From contig CALZFC010000259.1 of NCBI GenBank assembly GCA_945643635.1, positions 423,501 through 487,500 on the forward strand: a stretch of 64,000 bases of DNA. Direction: 5' to 3'. Positions within the stretch are counted from its first letter, which is position 1; every line of letters begins with the position of its first letter. The translations under genes were made by a program, and so were the position numbers. The stretch is from Allodiplogaster sudhausi. Its lineage: Eukaryota > Nematoda > Chromadorea > Rhabditida > Diplogasteridae. Below the pieces are notes generated by a model. That model saw only the letters and a list, made by a program, of their open reading frames with translations, did no database searches and was not told where the DNA came from. Below, piece by piece: positions 57,280 to 64,000 of this stretch.

Positions 57280-57515
57280 TCTTCTTTGGCTTCTTCACCA
57301 GAAAACCACCGAGACGTTTGAATCCTCTCTATTTCTGTTTCTCCGTTTATATCGTGCACATTATTTCTCTTTCAAATCAATCCAAGCTTTAACACCAATA
57401 TCCATTTTCTGTATCAGGGAGAGCGAAGTAAGGATGCTTGTTGAATCTAAAAGCATAATCAAAAAATATACAAAATTCAGATCGAAAACAACGGAATTGC
57501 AATTTATGCGGCTAC
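57280..57515 (+). repeat. Dispersed repeat, copy 2
   Basis: Same family as 38565-38815, roughly 90 percent similar by eye. The rest of 56754-58779 has no gene that I recognise, only AT-rich DNA and two poly-G runs. Confidence 0.8.
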
Positions 57516-58106
57516 TTCGTAGGGGGGAGAAAGCGCTGGCTGCCGACTGAGAAACCACATTTATTTTAATTGAAACGTCTTTATGAGTAAAAAAATATAT
57601 TTTGCTAAATTGAACTCCTTACTTATAAAGAATTTTTTTTGCTAAATTGAACCCCATATTTGGAGTAAGGAAAAACTAATTAAGTAGACAGATGTCAGGA
57701 CGCTTCAATTAAAACCAAATAAGGTATCAGCTTGAAAAGCAAAAAAAAGCTGCAGCTACGAGATATTGCTGACCAAAATCGCCGGTTCAAACGAGAGATA
57801 AATGGCGAAAAACATTGTGACTTTGAAATCCAAATAATGAAAGGAGGCGAAAAAACAAACAGAACAAGCTGTTCACATCTGAGAGAGGCAAGCGGAATAT
57901 TTTTATATGACAAATTAGACATTGGCCAGCAAGTCTCTGAATTCTTGCAAGCTTTTAAAGGAGCCAAAAACTCAAGTTTGAATTCGCGCCTTTTTGTCTG
58001 AGACACAAGGGCGAGAGAGCATGTGATTTTGAGAGACGGGACTACAGTAGTCGGGGAAATTCAAATGGATTATGCCCTGAGTTTCGTGCTCCTTTAAGAT
58101 GGGAAA

Positions 58107-58186
58107 GGGGGGGGGGGGGGTTGGGGATACTGAACTACTTAGGAGATTATGAGGGGGAAGCACCTTATTTTGGGGGGGGGGGGGGA
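58107..58186. repeat. Two poly-G runs
   Basis: Runs of about 14 G near 58107-58121 and 58172-58185, candidates for G-quadruplexes or error-prone homopolymers. A further G-run is at 48538-48548. Confidence 0.8.
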
Positions 58187-58779
58187 AGATTTGTCTAACC
58201 TAAAAAAAGATGCGCAAGGCCCAGGGTGAAACTGTAATTTTGCTCGACTAAGGAAAAACTGTAATTTCGCTCGCTCGACTACGCACGAAATGAAGCGCTC
58301 GCTTGGCATGGGCTCAAAGGGAGAGAAAATTTTTTTAAAAAGCAACAAAAAAGCAGGCTCATATTTTGTGCTACCGAATCCGGAATGTAGCATTTAGAAA
58401 TCTTACAAGTAAGCTGAGGAGAAGCGAAGCGAAAAATGCACGAGATATACAAACATACACAATCTGTTAGCAATGATATACACCGATGCCAATAAATCAG
58501 CTACAACTGGGTCAAAATGAGAAAAAAAATACTTTAAAAGAAAACTGTTTCTAAGCTCGTAAAAACTATGCACAAAAAGACTTCTAAAAATCAACATTGA
58601 ATGGGTTAAATAAGATGAATGCAGAAAATTACAATAAATCGTGGACAAAGTGTATTCAACCCATATGAATACCAGAGAGGATGGCGGTAGACGAAGCGAG
58701 AGATATTTAAAAAGGATTTGGAGATTTCGGGGTCCCTCGGTTAGAGAATTGGGATCCCACGGATCCCGATTGGGTTTGG

Positions 58780-61700
58780 TCAGGTCAGAAATGGGTTCCA
58801 GAATGGGTTGGCGTTGTTGGTTGCCGGAGTCGAGTGCGCTATGCTTCCTCCGCTTGGAAATGCGCCGCCAGGGGGCTGCTGTAAGAGATTAGTTTTCTTT
58901 AGTAAGAATGTAAAATAATTACTTGTTTTAAATATATTCAATGGTCGAACACGTAGTCAATAAAAAAAAATGAGGTAAAAGAACAGTAGAAAGAAAATCA
59001 TTAATTATATGGCGAAAAACTATCTTACACTTCTATTCCATCGACTTTTAAATTTATTACTGGTCCTACAGCGATTGTCTCCCTTACCGTATACATTGTT
59101 GGCGCTGCGCCAAACGGGTTAACCATGGTTGGTTGATGAGGCTGCGAAGATGACGAAGCAGCAGTCCCTGCGTAGTATGCCTGCTGTTGAGGGGCAATCG
59201 CTCCGCCCCCAAATGAAGCTCCGCCCACTCCTGAAGCTCCGCCCACTAGAGCTTGGACACCAGAATAACCTCCCGGAGTCGATGAAGGCGTGTAGAATGG
59301 ATTCGAAACCAGATTCACTAAAAAAAATTATTTTAGATCGTATGCTTCAAAGAAAAATTAAAAGCCTATAAGTATGTTTTCTCTACATTTCATTTTGCTT
59401 TCTAAATTTCTATTAACCACTTGTATAAATAAACATATCCAATAGATGAAATGGAGAATATTTCAACAAAGAAAAAAAACAAATAATTATTCCCACTCTG
59501 TGAGAAGGAGTGTGGTGGTTGGTGGGCGGCGGAGGATGGATTTATTGGCATGTTGCCAAAAGCAGCCGTCGCTGTCGAAGTGTGGAAAGTGTTTGGCACC
59601 GATTGGCCGCCGGCGGCCACTGAAAGGGCGCCGAGAGTTGAACTCTTCGAGACTCCGCCCACTCCGTTAGAAGTGACACCGCCGTTGAAAAGACCGCTTG
59701 ACACAGGCGCCGGCGCTGAGAAGCCTTGAAAGAGGAAAGAGTAGAGACGGGAGAGAGGGAGAGAGAGAGAGAGTGAGAGAGAGAGAAAGAGAAGAGAGAG
59801 AGAGAGAGAGTGAGAGAGAGAGAAAGAGGAGAGAGAGAGAGAGAGAGAGAGCGACAAAATATCAAAGAGCGGGCGGATTTCCTCATTTCCTGAGAAACCA
59901 CTACGTCAAATACACAATATAGTTGAAAATCTGGGAAATGAATATTTTTATTAAATAATAAAAAAACAATCGACGAACCACTCGGAACCCATGCAGGCTT
60001 GTGGCTGTCCTTCGTATCGCTGACAGTTGTGGTGTGGAAAAGCTGAAGAAAAAATAACTTCTAGGTTCAAACTTTTGTTAATCAATATTCTATAGCAAAT
60101 AAGAACCCGTTGATTTCAAACGCATTCTACGTGTAAATGCTTTTCAGGAGAAGTGAATCCGTTCACAGACTGTCTGACTTTTCAAATGGTTAAAAAAATA
60201 TGTCTAGTGAGCCATAAAAATGGCTAAATATATGCCAAAGCGATCGATAAAACTTCTTAATCAATAAAAAAAATGAATACTACCTCATCAAGCTCCGCTA
60301 GCGCTGAATACTTGTCTGCATCGTGTATAGGCATCACCGGGATCTTGTTTTGCTGTTGCTGTTGTTGTTGTTCGAAAGCTCCTAATACTCCACCTCCTTG
60401 CCTCTCCTGGCTTACTGTAGTTGTGGAGGGGACGGGGGGTACGGTAGGCTGTGGTGGTTGGGAACATGAGGAGATGGGCAAGCCAAAGGGATCGGCCGTC
60501 TGGAGAAGAAGTCCGCCACCGGCTGAAAAATAAAGACAAAGAAATGGGAGGAGCCTGTTCAGTTAGGAAATCTTTAGTGAATATTTATTTATTTACTTAC
60601 TTATTCGTGCATCATAAATATATAGATTCCATTAACGGTGACCTACTACTAAAAATAGAAATAAAAGCCTATATATCAGCATGGTTAGCTTACTCAACTC
60701 AACAACTGTTGACAACACCCTACTATTCATTTTCATACGAAATGGTACGTTCGCATTAGCGAAAGATGTCGATCTTTCTTTTTTAACATATGTTATATGG
60801 TGGGGTGATGAAACCACCTGGGATTTGGGCCCAGCCTTGATTAGGGCAAATTGTTTTTTGTACCCTTTGTACATAAATATATATTGATGGAATAAATAAA
60901 TAACTGTTTAAAAGTAAAGTATTCTTATTTGGCTGTACAGTAGTGGATTTTTTTTAAATTTATATACAAAAATAAATAGATATATTTATATGTTGTTGGA
61001 ATAAATAAATAAATAAAATATTGTTTTAAAAGTCACGTAATCATACTTGGCTGCGAAGGTGCCGTTTGCTGAATCGTACTTGATGATGACGTCATAATCG
61101 ATGGAGGCGCGCCAAACTTCTCATCAAAGTCCGCAAAAATGTTATCGATTGAAGAAGGTATTTTCGAGCCATTTGCTGTAGAGGCGCCCTTAAAAATATT
61201 ATTCTCGTTCGTTCACACATTAAAATACATATGTTCTCCTTTATACACTGATCTTTTTGATTTTTACATTTCTATTTCAACGGATTTCAACACTTCTTCC
61301 TTCATCATTTATAGTTAAAATAGTAGCATTATTCCACAAATTACCCTTAATACACCGTTTGCGTTCTTTCTTCTCACTGTGTATTTTCTTCCAATGTTCT
61401 TTGTGTGGACAACGTTTCCGATCTTAAAAATAATAACTGCTAATTAATTTCGTATTAATTTTGCTTATTGTTTTTTTTTCAAATAAACTTCTTTATCATT
61501 GTTAACATGACGTTAGGGATACGGTAAGAAAAAAACCTAACCTGAACGAAAGCGTTGAGCACCGGTTCTCGTGATAATGGCGGAGAGAAGGCGGGAAATG
61601 ATGGCGTGGCAGTCTGCTTAGGCGGGGAGAATGAGAATCTTTAAAAAAAATGAGATTCTTAAAAAATGAGATCTAGAAAACAGATAGTCTGGAAAAAAGA

Positions 61701-63260
61701 AATACTATACATAAATCATACATAAAGTATACAAGAAATTAATATTTCTTTTATTTCTAATTTTTTGCATCAATCTGACCTAACCCAAGAACTCAACAAG
61801 GCTTGGCTAACAACAATTTATAAACACTATCATTAGCCATGCAAACCACCTGTGCCGCTCATATAATATTCTGCCATTTCATTGAATATTTTTCACGAAG
61901 CAGCAAGCCTTTTGTGCGTATCATGGTGCAAAATTTCTATTTTTTTTATCTCGGTGAATTGTATACATACATTTTTGGATCTTGTTTTTTTTACAATAAT
62001 TAAATATTTTGATACTTTATAGATAAATAAATAAATATAAATATATACATATAATATCCTCTTTATAAGGAATCAGTGCTGTCTCTGAACTTGGGCCGGG
62101 GGTTACAATATAAAAAAATAGTAAACCCGGGGTTTTAAAGTGAAAAATGGCCATCCTTGGGAGATAAACGCTGTCATGGGTCAGATCTATTTTAGCTCTG
62201 TAAGGAATTATTTTTAAAATATAATAGAAAAACTGACGCATTCGACGAGAGAAAGGGGGCTGCCGCCGCAGCAAACGCGAGAGCTGCCGGCGGTGGCGGC
62301 GCCATGAAATTTGGCGGCGAGAACGGCGGGTCGTGCACTCTTGATCTATGAAAATTTATTATTAATTAACTTATTAATTTATTAATTTATTCATCCATTC
62401 ATAATAAAGTCTTTACTTAAGACATCTTTTAAGTAACTTTTAAAAGATCAAATTTATCTTTAATGAATAAAAATTCAACTTTCTCCATTTCAATTTATTT
62501 CTAAAACAAAGGTTAATTTTTTTTTTTATTATCTGAAGACTCAAAAAACAATAGAATTTCAAAGTACACATTTCATCACTTTGCATAAAAATGAATCAGA
62601 ATTGAGTTTAAATTTTTTAGATTAGAATTTAAAAAATGAATAAATAAAAATTAAACCGAATAAAATAAAAAGTCATAGTTTGTCGAGAAACTAGTCGAAC
62701 CTGTTATCTGACGGAATAGGAATGCCGGTGATGAGCTTCTGCTGTTGTTGATGATGATGCTGTGGTTGCGGTGGCGCGAAGACTGAATCCAGCGATACCG
62801 ACGGAGGCGGGCCAGAGGGAGCAGAAGACGAGCCGAAGATATCGGACGCGAAGAGATCGACCTGTGCAAATCGGGGGCAAAATATAAAAATATTATTAGC
62901 ATTTTAAATTTGCATGTTTATCATTGCATTTTCAAGAAGAAATTTTAGGGCTATTTCGGCTTATGGCCTAATATAAGATATCCCCAGTCATCATGAGAAA
63001 CAGATGTTTACAGAAACTAGGGCAATAAAAAGATCGCATTTTTACAAACAGTATTCCATCGGTTTTTAGTGTTATTATACTTACGATTAGTAAAGTAAGA
63101 AAGTTACTGTACTCCACAGTAAAAAGCTCACTATATATACCTGTTGTTTCGGTGTGCTCGTCCGCAGTTGCTCACTCCTCGCTTCTCTCGCCTGGTCGAT
63201 GAGTTGTCGTTGTCTCTCCACCTCCTCTGCTGAGACGTACCACGTCTTCTTCTCGTATTT
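58780..63260 (-). CDS. AGFG1: ArfGAP with FG repeats (AGFG1/Hrb) orthologue, all but the N-terminus
   Basis: Eight exons: 63141-63260 (KYEKKTWYVSAEEVERQ), 62701-62861 (VDLFASDIFGS, His/Gln run), 61047-61188 (SSIDNIFADFDEKF), 60284-60522 (poly-Gln, ADKYSALAELDE), 59979-60042, 59497-59724, 59088-59317 (SNPFYTPSS, VNPFGAAPTMY) and 58780-58878 (NANPFWNPFLT, TGA). KYEKKxWY is the end of the ArfGAP domain; DLFxSDIF, DKYSALAELDE and terminal NPF motifs are AGFG hallmarks. NPF binds EH-domain endocytic proteins (Eps15), so the product is a clathrin-pit adaptor. Junctions are in phase except 62701/61188, where an unseen small exon or other acceptor is needed; that intron holds the dispersed repeat. 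The zinc-finger ArfGAP exons lie beyond the window end. Ser/Gly/Pro-rich, as in the family. Confidence 0.9.
59745..59855. repeat. (GA)n tract in AGFG intron
   Basis: Purine microsatellite 20 bp upstream of the acceptor at 59725. Confidence 0.85.
60800..61015 (+). repeat. LINE 3' tail-like sequence
   Basis: ttgtaccctttgtacataaa followed by ggaataaataaataa, and a second aataaataaataaa run about 110 bp on. Resembles 3' ends of CR1/Jockey-type elements; no reverse transcriptase nearby. It lies in an AGFG intron, and a counterpart lacking the tail is at 39290-39400. Confidence 0.4.
61380..62330 (+). repeat. Dispersed repeat unit, best-preserved copy
   Basis: Contains in order gttaacatgacgttaggg, ggcgggaaatgatggcg, aaaccacctgt, atcatggtgcaaaat and a GC-rich end. 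Other copies at 38.8-40.66 kb, 41.1 plus 46.3-46.7 kb (split by the Kolobok insertion) and 63.75 kb to the window end. No ORF. Origin unknown. Confidence 0.7.
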
Positions 63261-63351
63261 CTATAAATGAAATTAATTTATATAAGAATATATATATATG
63301 TACATTTTTTTGGATTTTGAATTATTTTAGTGTATATTTTAATTTATATAA

Positions 63352-63354
<3 letters not shown>

Positions 63355-63404
<50 letters not shown>

Positions 63405-63420
63405 TATATGTATATGTATA
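63355..63420. repeat. (TA)n microsatellite
   Basis: About 30 TA units with a few interruptions; the surrounding 60 bp (attttagtgtatattttaat) is itself duplicated on both sides. Confidence 0.9.
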
Positions 63421-64000
63421 TATACACATTTTTTTGGATTTTGAATTATTTTAGTGTATATTTTATAGCTATAAAAATCAGTACCACTATTCTTTTTTTT
63501 TCTAACCCGTAAATAACAAAGTCATCTCTCGTTAATAAAACAAAGCACATTTTTGAGTTAGCGAGTCTGCCTATATTCAACGTATCCTGTTTTCCATACC
63601 TTGTTTTAAAATAAACAATTGGATCATATCATATTCGCATATGAATTATCTTTCCCAATACGTTTGCTGTAATTCATATTTTCCTACTACGCACAGAACT
63701 GCACGAGCAATATTAGCACCATTCAATCAGCAGATAAAGCAACCGTGTCGGCCTGAAACCACGGGAACGCGTTTAGGCCAACTTGCAAATATTATTTTCC
63801 TTACAATTATTTCATTTAAAAAATGAATAACCAAAGAGCCAACACAAGGAAAAAATATTGCAAAAAAAAACTTTAATTAGAAATGACATTTCTTGTTATA
63901 TTCATAAAATTATGTTACAAAAATATCAAAATATGTATGCCCCAAACTACTCTTCTACCATGTTCCCCGGACTTAGTTCTTCGTTTTCTTTTCTTCCGTA

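Overview
This is eukaryotic DNA, almost certainly from a nematode. The window carries a cuticle collagen with the nematode N-terminal domain and furin-type site, a major-sperm-protein (MSP) domain gene, and short-intron genes split into roughly 60-300 bp exons. It is gene-poor and repeat-rich. Introns are full of (CT)n/(GA)n microsatellites, and almost every long ORF in those tracts is spurious. No species is assigned.

Layout. 1-4.7 kb: 3' end of a CD36/scavenger-receptor-B family gene (+). 4.7-8 kb: non-coding, with a 644 bp MITE. 8.0-17.6 kb: a second CD36-family gene (+). A two-exon cuticle collagen (13448-14750, +) sits in one of its introns, and that intron region is flanked by a 112 bp inverted repeat. 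15.3-31.3 kb: a very large imperfect palindrome. The 3' half of the CD36 gene, ornithine-decarboxylase (ODC) exons, a LINE 3' end, a tRNA-like SINE head and simple repeats recur in inverted order on both sides of a 1.35 kb spacer near 22.7 kb. 31.4-34.2 kb: MSP pseudo-exon, AAACAATT-rich repeats, another tRNA-like sequence. 34.2-36.3 kb: a 2.1 kb element with 52 bp terminal inverted repeats (TIRs) holding coding-like segments. 37.7-38.45 kb: a casein-kinase-1/TTBK-like kinase lacking its N-terminal half (-). 38.6-41.2 kb: degenerate duplicates of AGFG-locus sequence, a 53 bp-arm palindrome and a GC-rich hAT-type MITE. 41172-46266: a nearly complete Kolobok-type DNA transposon with TTAA target duplication, TIRs, a Cys-rich P2X7-like ORF and a THAP-DDE transposase. 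47-55 kb: a third, broken copy of the collagen-3'/CD36 block, interrupted by a two-gene CACTA/EnSpm-like transposon (-) whose 5' end is folded back on itself. 55.5-56.8 kb: MSP-domain gene (-). 58.8-63.3 kb: most of an AGFG1/Hrb (ArfGAP with FG repeats) orthologue (-).

Host genes here (scavenger receptor, collagen, MSP, AGFG, CK1, ODC) do not form a pathway. The theme is structural instability: segmental duplication of a CD36-collagen-MSP block, nested transposons with identifiable empty sites, and repeated short-loop fold-back inversions at breakpoints. Fold-backs and the large palindrome could be biological or could be assembly/amplification artefacts, so read-level support is the decisive test.
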